A DNA stretch of 64,000 bases from Amyelois transitella (lineage: Eukaryota > Arthropoda > Insecta > Lepidoptera > Pyralidae): the NCBI RefSeq assembly GCF_032362555.1, contig NC_083517.1, positions 7,956,001 through 8,020,000 on the forward strand, in the 5' to 3' direction. The notes beneath the pieces are model-generated. The model was not told the DNA's origin. It did no database searches and worked only from the letters and a program-made list of their open reading frames with translations. Shown here one piece after another: positions 31,601 through 43,042 of the stretch. How positions within the stretch are numbered: the stretch's first letter is position 1; each line of letters begins with the position of its first letter. The position numbers and the translations under genes are program-made.

Positions 31601-32764
31601 CACCAGCTTCCCTCTGAGTGTAAGCAGATTTTGTAGACATGTTTGTGCTATGTCATCATTCATAAGTTTATTTGTAATATTATCCACGGCCCCAATCATA
31701 GAAGCTAGTCTATCTTCATACATGTCCAGTTTGTCTGATGAATATGATTTCAATGCTTTCTGGTATTTCCTCCATTTCGCTGGCAGTGTTGAATTGGAAA
31801 TAAGCAATTCAATAAGTATTATAACAGTGAAGATTTCACCAACATGTTTTATCAAATGGTCCATCTGGATCCCATCTGAAATAAAATTTTTACATTATCC
31901 ACATTCCTTATTTAAATCTCACAATCTGTTATTAAATGCTGACAAAATTCAAATGATAATTAAATAAAAAAACATAGGTTTATTGGATATAAACTTTTAG
32001 GTATTATTTCATTATTATCACACAATTGGCCCATTTATTAATAACATGAAAATTTCTGTGGAATTAAATTATACATACTTAGATTAATGAAGCTTTCTGT
32101 GCAGAGCGCAAACATTTGATTACAGAGGTTGCGGAGTGTGTCTTCACATCGGGAGATAAAGGCACTTAACGAGCATATTTCTGCCATGTGGGAGCTAACA
32201 GAACTTTCATTATACTCATCATAAACAGCCAAAAATGGAAAGTATCTGAAACAAACGGTGGAATTAATTTTAAAGGAAAACAAAAATCTAATTGGTGGTG
32301 TTAGAAGGATAAAACAAAAGAAAGCCAGATGATTTCTTACAGGAGTAACAGGAATCAGTTAAAATAATAAGAATTACACTGTCTGATGATATGGATGAAG
32401 TGAAAGAAGTATGTTGGGATATGAAAAAGAAGTATAGTAGTATCGCCTCCGGAAAGAAAGTTAATTTTATGTATGTATGTGTAAACCTTGTAAAAGCCTC
32501 TTCTTTTAATTTAGTGATCTCTATACACAAGGAAGATAGCACACTTAATATTTTCGTCATCATCATATTATCAGATGAAACCAAATCTGTAATTGAGAGT
32601 GATTCCTTTGGGTTCATAATGGTTTTAACAGCTAAAAAGGTTTTATTCTCCTCCCACTTGGAGTCATCTGTAAGTGATAAAAGATCTTGATGTTGTTTTT
32701 TGAAGAATTGTCCATAACTTTTAAGGATTTGAGTCCCAATTTCTTTTTCTGTGTCGGTCTTCAT
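28662..32764 (-). CDS. WASHC4: WASH complex subunit 4 (SWIP)
   Basis: Large scaffold subunit of the WASH complex, which activates Arp2/3 on endosomes for actin-driven cargo sorting. Exons (complement) 32487-32764, 32079-32245, 31394-31875, 29120-31255 and 28662-28868 are phase-consistent, giving 1089 aa (human 1173; the human acidic tail after SARIFFR is absent because the stop follows directly). Conserved blocks include [72 protein letters not shown] and [20 protein letters not shown]. The start Met has an in-frame TAA 6 bp upstream of it. The first donor (AG|GTTTAC) is weak but gives the right phase. Tail-to-tail with PRPF40. Confidence 0.96.
32385..32485 (+). mobile_element. LINE C 3' end in WASHC4 intron 1
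   Basis: ATGGATGAAGTGAAAGAAG then GCCTCCGGAAAGAAAG and ATGTATGTATGTG. Same order as other LINE C ends, antisense to the host gene and just downstream of the weak first donor. Confidence 0.6.
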
Positions 32765-33428
32765 ATTTTATTATGTATTCGCGATTGTAATAACGTTGGG
32801 TAATTTTCTAAAGTTGCAACTTGCCGCAACTAAATCATAATATTGACAGTATTCCAATTCCAACTCAAACTTTGAAGAGATAGGTAATATTGAGCAAAAT
32901 AAAATAGAAACTTAGATCTATTCCCGAGGAAATCCAATCATAATAAATACAAATTGGTTTGACAGTGACATATGTCTAACAGTGATGTATTTTTAAATAG
33001 GTTAAGTAATATATTTTTTTTCGGTCTTGATATAAAATGTGACGTCATGTCGCTGCGGTCTTCAATGCCTCTTCACATTATTTCGGGGGCATACATAATT
33101 TAAAGAACTTGTGTTTTCTGTGGTAATAAATGTATTACTTGACTGTGAGGCGATATAGCTCGACATGTAAGTTCTACGCACGCTCTACAATTTACTCTGA
33201 GCTCTGTACTCATTATCTTGTCTTCACAACAATTTTGTTCTACAAACTAAAGATTACCAGCATAGTTTTCTTAAATTGATTTAAAAAAATACCAACATAT
33301 ATATTTGGTTTCATAAGTCTTTATTTATAAAATTCTTTACAGGTGTAACAATAAATATAAAATATTTTTGTAATAATAATGGACGGTATTTATTTCAATC
33401 AGTCTAATATTTTGGGAAGAACACTATT
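32765..33428. other. WASHC4 promoter and WDPCP 3' region
   Basis: Contains the WASHC4 upstream flank and the WDPCP 3' UTR. A minus-strand AATAAA (TTTATT at 33320-33325) about 105 bp past the WDPCP stop is a fair poly(A) signal. Nothing else is recognised. Confidence 0.45.
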
Positions 33429-36400
33429 TCACACCATACCAAAATGTACAACTTTGATCTTGAGTGGTTTTTGAGCTGGTGTATCTGAAAAAATAAATAG
33501 GTGAAGTTAAAAACAAAAACAGTCGATGCAATATTTATATACTTATAAGTAACATGCAAATTAAAGTACTGAATGCTTGCTGCTGAGAAACCGTGTAAAG
33601 ACATCACAAAAAACAATATATTTAATTAATAATTTCAATATAATAATGCCACCACAGAAAGCCACAACAACACAAAACGAGCAACACAAAAAACAAATGA
33701 ACGTGTAATGGAGCATGCGTGGTAAATGTGCAATGACAAACATGTACGTGCTGGCATGCGTGCGTGCGTCACACTTCGACGTAGTCGAGAGTACCGGCGG
33801 CGGGCGCGGGGGCCGGCGCGGGCGGTGCGGGGGGCGCGGCGGGCGCGGGCAGCGGCGCGAACGCCGACAGGTACGCGTGCGGCGCGCACAGCGGCAGGCT
33901 GTCTGCCAGCTCGCGCTCCGTCTCCGGACATACTCTCGGCTCCTGGTATTTAAAGTGAGATCACGGCACGGTTTGTGTAATCAGACAATGATGTCGTGTA
34001 GCGTTAAGTAAAGAGTATGTTTAGTATTATACTAAATGTCTAAAATTGATCGTCGTATTATTTAGTCGATTCGTTGTATGGCATGCGAATATAAAATATT
34101 GAGTTCATGTTACATTTCCAAACTAAAAGGAGTTAATTAATAGAGAAAGATAAATCAAAGTAAGAATAACCAAGCTGTGAGGGAGTCCTTAATTGAGGTT
34201 AGACGAAAATCTTTTGTCTTTCCTTCCGTATTATGATCATAAGTACATTTCGAATCCTTCTTTACGCCTTTTCGAGACAACAACGCCAGGAGGTTCATGA
34301 GCATAGTTATTATTGTACAGATTATTACTGAAAATTAAAAGATAAAAAAATACGGGTTGATTTGAAAAAGTATCTTACCGATACGACAGCTACGGTGACA
34401 GTATTTGAAAATTTAACTTTATTTTTCTCCACAGATTTATGGCCATTCCTCTCCATTCCATTATCCGATCTACCAAGTGCATTCAAACTTGAGTTTGAAC
34501 TATCAGTTATTTGGTACCTGTATCTATTAGGAAATTCTTCTCTCAACTCTGTTTTGAACATATTCATAAAATGCCCAGAATTTAATCTATCTTCATGTAC
34601 TCTAGGAATATCGACTGTTGTATTTGATGGTACTTCATTTATCACCATGAGTTTAGAGCTGCCTGGCTTATTAATATTCATGCTTTTCATGTTATTTGTT
34701 AACACAGTTTTGTACATATCATATCCGTTTGTCTCTTTCACATTGGTGTTCCAGATAGTGTTGTCTCTTTCTAGGTACTGGTGTAAATTGGGTCGGATGC
34801 TGTTGGTTGAGGTTGGTTCAGTTGGCGTGATGAGTACTGGCATGACGGTAGGGTAGGATGGGAGCGAGACCCTTGGTAGTGGCGGAGGTTCGGTTTTGGT
34901 CGTGTCTTCGTTGGTGTCCGCTTCGGATGTGGAGTACGAACGCGAGCTACATTGCGAACAGGAGTCTGAACAATCGGAATCTGAAAACGAAATGAACATA
35001 TTAAATTTTTGATTTTGACAGATATGAATCTGTTATTTTGAATTGAAACATGCAAAGATGAAAAAGTTTTTTCCGACGTATTGTCTGGTCAAACAAAGAC
35101 TCGTTTGTATTTTACAAACCATGAAATATGTGCTTTTTTTTACTTTTTTATTAGAGATCGGCCAACTCCGATTATGAAGATTATTAAGATGTAGGAGTAG
35201 GTCTTCATTTCCACCAAGAAATGGGTCTTAGTGGGTTCCTATTTATAACCAATAATTTTGGCGGAAAATGGAGTAAGTCTATTTGGTTTCCAGTAGAATC
35301 TTGAGCCGCGTGGTTCCCGGCACCAATAGAATAAAAGAAAAGGACCACTCCATCTCGTTCCCATAAACGTCGTAAAAAGCGACTAAGGGATAATCTTATA
35401 ACCTTGGGATTCATCTTAAAGGCGACAGGCTAGCAACTTGTCACTATTTAAATCAATTCAATCATCAAGCCGACCAGCTGAACGTGGCCTATTGGTCTGT
35501 TGGCACTGTTGCCTCCGTCTACCTCGCAAGGGATATACGTGATTATGTGTATGTATGTGCCGTGTGGTTCTCGGCACCAATACAAAAAAGAATAGGACCA
35601 CTCCATTTCTTTCCCATGGATGTCGTAAAAGGCGACTAAGGGATAGGCTTACATACTTGTGATTCTTTTTTTAGGCGATGGGCTAGCAACCGGTCACTAT
35701 TTTAATCTCAATTCCATCATTAAGCCGAGCAGCTGAACGTGGCCATTCAGTCTTCGACACTGTTGCCTCCGTCTACCTCGCAAGGGATATACGTGATTAT
35801 ATGTATCTGTAATAATCATAATCATTTATTCCTCGAATATGGTTACAATGTTGGTCTTAGTATTTAGGTACAGCTTCTGTGAACACATATTCTACCTCTT
35901 AAGGCGTCGGAATAACATATATTTTAAATGAGTAGCATATAAAGCTCTGTCTAATTATGATCATGTAGTGTCACCTTGCGCGTGTAGCGCGGCGTAGCGC
36001 GCGGCGAGCGCGGCGGCCTCGCGGCGCAGCTCCGGCCGGGCGTGGCGCGCCGCCCACCAGCGCACGTCGCAGCACACGTCCCACGCTTGTAGGTCCACGG
36101 CTAGGCTCAGCACTTTCTCCGCTCCGCCGCGCCTGTGGAATATAACTTTATATATAAGGAATATAGTTTATATATATGTATATATAATTATCGTTAAGCC
36201 AAATAGCTGAACGTGGCCATTCAGTCTTTTCAAGACTGTTGGCTCTGTCTACCCCGCAAGGGATATAGACGTGACCATATGTATGTATGTATAAGGAATA
36301 TAAATTTAGAAATCTAGATTGTGCGTTGTCTGGGTGGACGTAATACAGAATTAAAGGGACTCTTTGAGAGATTTTGTAGAAGGCCAAGAAGGGCACGTTG

Positions 36401-39400
36401 TTAGGGAAAGGTGCGAGAGCAGCGTACTCTTCTCATGATTTGTCGAGGAAAACCAGAAGTTTGGTAGAACCATTTCATAGATTCATACTCTTTTTCAACA
36501 ATAACTAGATAGTCCATCCACCCTTGCGGAATAGACAGAGCCATCAGTTTCGAAAAACCTTAAAAGGCCACGTTCAGTTGTATGTACGCTTCTTCAAGTT
36601 ATATCCAATTTGTCCAACGGCCCACTCTTTAGCGTACACGCGTGTTGTAAGCCACACGACCATTATTGCATGAATGTTGCTGTAGCGGCCGTTCAGCCTC
36701 CATGGTCAGACAGATACTTTGACTTGACATTTTAGATGAACAAAACTGACTGACGTCAATCAAAATTTGACTAGACGACAATAACACACGACGCCTTGAA
36801 CAGCCAAATAAGTGGTTTTATTCAGACACCTTCCAGACCCTCGGGCCGTTCAGTCGCGGTCAAGTACCTGAGTAGGTGGTGCGCGAACTTCCTGGCGAGG
36901 TCGTGCACGGGCGCGGCGAACCGCGCGGCGGCGGCGGGCGGCGCGCCGCGCGGCGCCAGGAACGCGCCCAGCGCCGCCTGCGCAGCGCCTTCCTCCGCCA
37001 GCCACGCTGCCGCACATATAGAGAATATCAAGTAGTCTAATCGGGGCTTAATACCGGTGGTTTGACTACAACTGCAGAGGACTAAACTTTCACCGTAGTA
37101 ATTTTGAAACCATCTCAGACCATTTTATCGAAGGCGTTTAGAATCACGAATTGTTGGACGAGGAGTGTCGTTACTGCGGTATGCCGCTCAATTAATATCT
37201 CGATAAAAAATTACTAAGTACATGCTACTACAATAAAATCAAAATTAATAAAAAGAAATATATATATTGGGAATTCACATGTAACGGAAGTGTGAATTGT
37301 GTTTCTGAAAATGTTTGCTGGTCTGAAAAGGCTTCCCATTACAAGCACTAATTATAATACATGTAATTTCACCTGGTCCGCTCCGCAACGCCTGGCAGAC
37401 CAGTTTGTTGACGGCCCACAAGCATTCCGTGCCTTCTTCGTCCCAGTCCATGGCGCGCAGCAGCGACACCGCGTTAGAGCTGCGACCGGCTTGTAGCCAC
37501 GCCTGAATAATAGCAATATAAAAAGTTTTCTTTTTATATATTTACTTAAACTTTTCCTTATTTGAAGTCGGTAATGGTTTTGTGGCAACATCTCTGCGCC
37601 ACAAGTCACAACAGCCAATGTACATTTGTTGCCATCCTTGAAGAATCCCAAGTATAGCAATAAATGTACGTATAATAGGTGGACTTAATGCCATATGTTA
37701 TTCTCTGTATGGATTAGGGTAACCTAAAACAAAATTTACGTAATTTGATCGCATACTCTCATGAAAATACAAATTTACTAATTTATGTTCCACAATTTAA
37801 TTACTTAATGTTTCATAGCAAAAAGGTTTAGTATTGCAATATGTCGCCGAAGCGGTGTTCAGGCATTTTTTTTTACATGGGGTGATATTAAAAAGTTTTA
37901 TACCGTCAACAATCGGCCATGTGTTATTCGCAACAGGGCCAGTGGTCCACAGTTGAACGTTGCCAGGATACAGGACCCGCCGATGGTTTTCCGAGTGGCC
38001 AGTATTTGTAGGCGGCCATCGCTGAAAAAAAAAAACTCTAAACTCAAAATTCGAATGAGAAGCCTGAAATCATTCAAAACTTAGATATTTATCTACATAC
38101 ATAGTATACTGAAATGCCCCCGTAGTATAGCACGTGTGACGCGCTTTTATAGCACAAAAAACTATCGCTTTCCCAGTTCCCATCAAAGCAAAAAGCAAAT
38201 TGCAAAAGATTTTTTCTATTTCGCTTTGATGATTTGCCATGCTACGGAGGCGGTAGAGGAGGTGGAGAACGCAACCAGGACTAATCCTTTCTTGGCTCTT
38301 GTTAAGATCTTGAAGTTGGCAAGTCAGGTTTCAACACGAAGCGACTCCCGTCTGATCTCCGCATCCTTTACGAGCAAATCTCCTCCTTATAGGATCCTAA
38401 TATCGCATTCGCTAAATATAGCTCACCGTATGTACGCGGTGAGGTCCCGCCACTTGGCGTGGTGCTGCAGCGCCGACAGCGCGCGGTCGAAGCACTGCAG
38501 CCGGCCGCTCTCCTCCGCCGCTACTATTAATTCTCCGCACCATCGCACGTCTGTGGCTATCTGTATGAACATTAACCAGGAATTATAATCCCTTTCCACG
38601 ATAAGGATTTTTTTTATAATGATCGCCAAATACTAAAACTAGTATGTGAGTGTATTCGTAAAATATAATTGGATTGAAAGGGTTTTTGGTTTCGTTTAGA
38701 AAAGGTGGATAAGAAAATCAAATTTTTTGTAAGACGCAAGATAATTTGACTTTCACAGAGGTAACTAGTAACGAGAAATTAAGTGCTACATGTTTTTTCT
38801 GCAGAGGGTCATTCTCATCATGAGTATCTTTGGATTTCTCACTGGGAAGTTCAAGCATCTAATTGTAATCAAGATTACTAAAAATAAATGATGATTTTTT
38901 TTTCTTTATACTACTATAATCAAATTACAAAAAAATCTTACAAAACTAGCTCTAGTGGAGTGCGTGATCCCCGCAATGCTGTGTACTACATGCAACGTGC
39001 CGTCTATACACGCGACCAGCAACTTTTGGTCGCACGGTGATCGCCTTACTGTGCGCGCGGGCGACGGTAGTGTGGCGCGAGTGTCGCCATCTCGCAGCGC
39101 CGACAACTTTGTCACTCTATCGGTTGCGCCCGCGCAGTCGAAGCGGCTCCATTCTAAACTAACGCCAGCCTGTTGATCGAAGGGCGATTTTAATTGTTTA
39201 GCAGTTTCTTCATTCCGTATATAATATACATAGTAAAAACTACGACACAGCATTAAAATGCAGTGCGTAATAGTACATAATAGAATGACGAAAGGCCTAA
39301 AAAAAATTGATAATTTGCATTTTTTTAATATTGCGCGTCAAAAGGCATTTTCCAAGAACTCAATCGAAATTCTCGATCATTTAATTTTTGAAATTACATT

Positions 39401-42400
39401 CAATGATAATTTTTATTCAAGTATAGTAATTAAATAAAGTATAATAATTCAAGTAGTTTTATTTACAAAATTCAAATTTCATTTGTTTTTAATGTAATAA
39501 ATATTTACATATATTATACAAAGAATTTACCTTATGACAATTTATTTGTTCAACAATATGCACCACATGGTCGTGTTTGTGTGACAGTTCAGCTAATAAT
39601 GTTTCATTCTCTGTTTGATGGAATGCTCTTAGAAACATTTGTTGCCTGAAAAAATATGTATTATTTATTATTAGTAGAAAACAGTCACTCTCACTCACAT
39701 CTTCGCACCACAAAGATTAGTCAAAGGTGTGTTGCAAATTTAAATATGTTTATAGCAAAAATAGTTATGTAGCAGGTGTATGCAAATATTATATGTGTTT
39801 ATATAAATGTTTCAATTTACTCAAATGTCGATCTTCCCAAAATTTTCTCAGTGATTAATAAATTAATAATTTAATACCTATCAATGTCATACAGGTGTAG
39901 ATTGGCATGGTCCTCTAGGACGGGGCTCCAGGGGGCTGGCTCGGCGGTGGCAGTGCTCCATATCAACACCTGCAGCCTGTTGCCACTTTGTGACCATGAC
40001 AAGCGACGTTCAGTGCGTCGTGGACCTCCCCCAAGCTCTATAGTCTGAGAAAAATTATGAATCTTTTGCATTGTGTTTAAACTTCTATGAATCTGAAAGA
40101 AAGAGAAGTCTTTGTACTGCATATGTGTTACTGGCCAGTAATAAAAAGATGTTTATTTTTTATCAAGAGTCAAAGATACATTTGCGAAAATATTCAAATT
40201 TTAACATTATTATTCCTAAGTATATAAATGTATAGTATATACTAACATATACTTTTTATAATTCTTATGTTAATACTTATTTACCTCTAAGATTCTTCTT
40301 TTAGGCTATGGACTAGCAATCTGTCCTTATTTGAATCTCAATTCTACCATAAGCAAATCAGCTGAATTTTGCTGGCCTACCTATATTTTGAAGACTATTG
40401 GATCTGTCTACCCCACAAGGGATATACACGTGAATATATGTATGTATGTATTTTATATTACTACACAGTTCATTGTAAGATAATTATTATTTCTTTTGTT
40501 GTAAAAGTCAGTGTAATAATACAGTCTTAGTATCCAGTATAGTTTTAATTTTAACCACCTTCAAAACAAAGGTGGTTCTCAGTTGTCCCTGTTTTTATGT
40601 ATGTATTGTTGTTAGTGTTTTTAAACATATGGATGACTCTGTTAGCAGGGTTAATATAAATTCTTTTTAACCTTTTCAGCGCCAAAGTCTGATATATCAG
40701 ACGTTTAAGTTTCGTGCCCTCGCCGCCAAAGTCTGATATATCAGTCAAATAAATCTTACCAATTTAGCTGTATTTTTTCTTATCTTTATAGTACCTGACG
40801 ACATATGCATAACATTTTTAGACAGTTCATACTTTAGTTAATCAAAAATAACAATTTCACGATTTATTATAATGTTATTTGAATAATAAATTATCGAAAA
40901 CAAAACCATGTTTATCAGAGATTCTGACTTTTTTTTTTATTTGAACCCTCAGCGCCAATGTCTTATATATCAGACATTAGTGATGTTACATTACAATGTT
41001 ACTACTTAAACCAGAAATCTGGAACTCTCAAAAGAAACGTCTAAGAAATTAAAAATATTACAGGTTTTTGTTTTGGCCATAAAACTTTTTAGTGTGTCGT
41101 AATTTTACCAAGTTTTAGCACAGAAAATGCATTTATTTTCAAATGATGTTTTGCATCGAACTCAGTAAATTGCATGGTATGTCACAACACTATAGCGACA
41201 CGATCATGCATCTGTCTCGTACGCCAACGACTGATATATAAGACGCGGAAGTGACGTCAGAGGCGTTAGATGTTTCTAGAACTATTTATTTCGTGCTGTA
41301 CAATGAGGGTAGGAGGTATCGATAAATTATGGAAGTACCCTGTCATGTTATTTTCTGGGTTATCATCTCTGCGTTGCTGTGTAGATTTATTATAATTGCA
41401 AATTAATATTTATTGAAATATGACCACTGCAAAGGAGTTGATTAGGATTTACCTTTAGCCATGGCAATTGTAAGTAAAACAAAATTGAGACGACGAAACG
41501 AAAAATTACACTTTCAGATGATTCAAGTTAGTCATGTAGGGTAGGTAAAATTTTTACAACATTCAATCGGTTTTTGTCTTTAAAATAAAAATAACCTGAT
41601 TGAAGGATTTTTAAATAATAATAATACGATCATCAATATTAGTAAAATAATAATTGTCTCCATCATTTAATTAATTAAATCAATAAGTTAAAAGTATATC
41701 TTTCGTAAGGTATCGAAGTTTATGACCGGAAGTTGACACATCACTAACACTCGTTAAAAATTCATATTAAGCGTACGCCACTGTCTGATTTATCAGACAC
41801 GTAGTGATGCAATTAATTATCATGATTACTTGTGCGTTTTTTCGCTGTATTAATACGCCACTGAGATTTCAATACATTTTAAAATGTTTCAAGGAGTAAC
41901 AATAATAAAATAAAACCCATGAACTTAAAATATAACTGTTTTATAATGATTTATTTAATACAAATTAATAATATCGATACTCAATATTGTCAACACTAGT
42001 AAATCAACCACGTTTATTGCCGTGGCGTGTGGTGAACGTTTTTGACGAAAACTCTTGGCGTGGAAAGGGTTAAACTTACTTGTATATGCGGATCTCTGTC
42101 AGATATTCGACATGGAGAAAAATTAGCAGCTTTGCTGAAGGTAATTAATGTTGCAACTCTATCTGCGTGAGCAAACATAATGTGTGAACTGCTCAAAACA
42201 ACTGAAAAGAACAAATAACATACATATTTAATACAGACTAATATTTTTGATAATTTTATTTGCATAACAGAGGTACGTAAAATTCTTTAATTATATGAAA
42301 TTCAAAGCACCAAGTTAGTTTATTTAATAATACATAAACTGAGAGTTATTAAGTTTTGGAGTGTAATAATATCATATTGATAAATTCTGTTGAGTGGCTG

Positions 42401-43042
42401 ACCATTTTTTTAATATAATTACACAGTAAGTAATTCACCCTTAGTTATAATTATTGCAATATCAACTTTGGCTTTGAATAAAACAACTTAGATTGCAATT
42501 GGATTTAGTCATATAACAGTATACTGAAAAACAAAATGTGATATTTCCTTTCAGGCTTACACTCAAAAAACGTTAGAGAATTTAATCACCTCCCGTTATA
42601 GTTGTTGATGCCAGTTTCCCAACACAGTATCTATCAAAAAGTATTTGGGTTACATCTAATGTGCTTGGTTTGACAGTGAGGTAGGCTATGGCTCCTGATG
42701 AAAAAACTATGGTGATGAGAGAGTCGTTCGTCCATTCTGAGGTAATTATGCTTTTATCGCGTAGTTTGGACTCTAGTTTCCGAATCTGTCGGGGCCTTGG
42801 AGCCCGCCAGTTACCACCTCTTGATTCACAGTAACTACGCTTAGCGGAGTCTTGCACAGTTTCATCAAGCCGCTTTTTGGTCTCATATCTGTAATAAATA
42901 ACGATAAATTAAAGTTAAAAAGTTTTTGAGAGAATTGTTCCACTTAACTCTGAAGTTACACTTACTTGAAACTTTTGAAGTCAACATTCGACAATTGAAG
43001 TGACTCTTCGCTAGTTATAAATTTCACATCAAAGTTAAACAT
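33429..43042 (-). CDS. WDPCP: WD repeat planar cell polarity effector (fritz/WDPCP)
   Basis: Effector of planar cell polarity, and in vertebrates of ciliogenesis and septin organisation. Fourteen exons (complement): 42966-43042, 42590-42888, 42080-42201, 39878-40044, 39531-39645, 38942-39169, 38427-38560, 37904-38021, 37373-37502, 36868-37006, 35975-36132, 34379-34980, 33795-33942, 33429-33484; 830 aa (human 746). Matches in order: ILFDRYCVGKLASTTITG, RRTERRLSW, APWSPVLEDHANL, TFNCGPLALLRITHGRLL, AMDWDEEGTECLWAVNKLV, DLARKFAHHLLR and the terminal KIKVVHFGMV, matching the vertebrate ending -KMIHFGLV. Residues 563-763 are a Ser/Asn-rich insert without a recognised domain. The last donor (CCG|GTACTC) is weak; retaining that intron gives a different end (LDYVEV, stop at 33769). 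Exons at 35975-38560 are extremely GC-rich, unlike the AT-rich 5' exons. Confidence 0.93.
35304..35558 (+). mobile_element. SINE-like family A, first unit of a dimer
   Basis: Full-length order: GCCGCGTGGTTCCCGGCACC head, GACCACTCCATCTC, GTCGTAAAAAGCGACTAAGG, GGCTAGCAACTTGTCAC and TCTACCTCGCAAGGG, then an ATGT tail that runs directly into the second unit. Antisense to WDPCP, in its intron between exons 11 and 12. Confidence 0.9.
35559..35811 (+). mobile_element. SINE-like family A, second unit of a dimer
   Basis: Begins GCCGTGTGGTTCTCGGCACC immediately after the first unit's tail and has the same block order. It shares with unit 1 the variants TTGCCTCCGTCTACCTCG and GATATACGTG, which differ from most other copies (TTGGCTCTGTCTACCCCG, GATATAGACG). 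Confidence 0.9.
35815..35920 (+). repeat. Dispersed repeat family E copy
   Basis: TCATTTATTCCTCGAATATGG, then AACACATATTCTACCTCTTA and GGCGTCGGAATA. A reverse-complement copy lies at 54098-54195. Likely the 3' end of an unidentified retroelement. Confidence 0.55.
36182..36300 (+). mobile_element. SINE-like family A 3' half in WDPCP intron
   Basis: AGCCAAATAGCTGAACGTGG and CAGTCTTTTCAAGACTGTTG, then CTACCCCGCAAGGGATATAG and an ATGT tail; 5'-truncated. A second short reversed piece lies near 36515-36580. Confidence 0.8.
38315..38395 (+). mobile_element. Dispersed repeat family B fragment
   Basis: GTCAGGTTTCAACACGAAGCG, CTCCCGTCTGATCTCCGCAT. This is the 3' half of family B, in a WDPCP intron. 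Confidence 0.55.
40285..40450 (+). mobile_element. SINE-like family A fragment in WDPCP intron
   Basis: GATTCTTCTTTTAGGC, GACTAGCAATCTGTCC, CTACCCCACAAGGG and an ATGTATGTAT tail. Diverged and 5'-truncated. Confidence 0.7.
40671..42069. mobile_element. Non-autonomous piggyBac-like element in WDPCP intron
   Basis: Flanked on both sides by TTAA (40667-40670 and 42070-42073), the target duplication of piggyBac elements. Ends read inward are CCTTTTCAGCGCCAA and CCCTTTCCACGCCAA, matching at 12 of 15 positions. No transposase frame is visible in 1399 bp. The right end lies 10 bp from WDPCP exon 3: the host donor reads CAA|GTAAGT and the duplicated TTAA follows at once. An array of CGCCAA-linked palindromes fills the ends (see separate entry). 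Confidence 0.85.
40687..41798. repeat. Five dispersed palindromes, consensus GTCTGATATATCAGAC
   Basis: Copies at 40687-40702 (perfect), 40731-40746, 40960-40975, 41229-41244 and 41783-41798, the later ones with one or two changes. Each is preceded by CGCCAA or CGCCAC, the same hexamer found in the element's termini. Candidate binding sites for the mobilising transposase or another dimeric protein. Confidence 0.85.

Noticed and set aside
33769-33942. Taking LDYVEV as the only WDPCP C-terminus
   Set aside because: A downstream exon (33429-33484) encodes an ending matching vertebrate WDPCP in the right phase, so the short end is treated as an alternative.
33715-34011. Arg/Gly-rich open frames over the WDPCP 3' exon
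   Set aside because: Shadows created by the GC-rich Pro/Ala coding sequence on the other strand.
36796-37035. Ala-rich open frame antisense to WDPCP exon 10
   Set aside because: Shadow of a very GC-rich exon.
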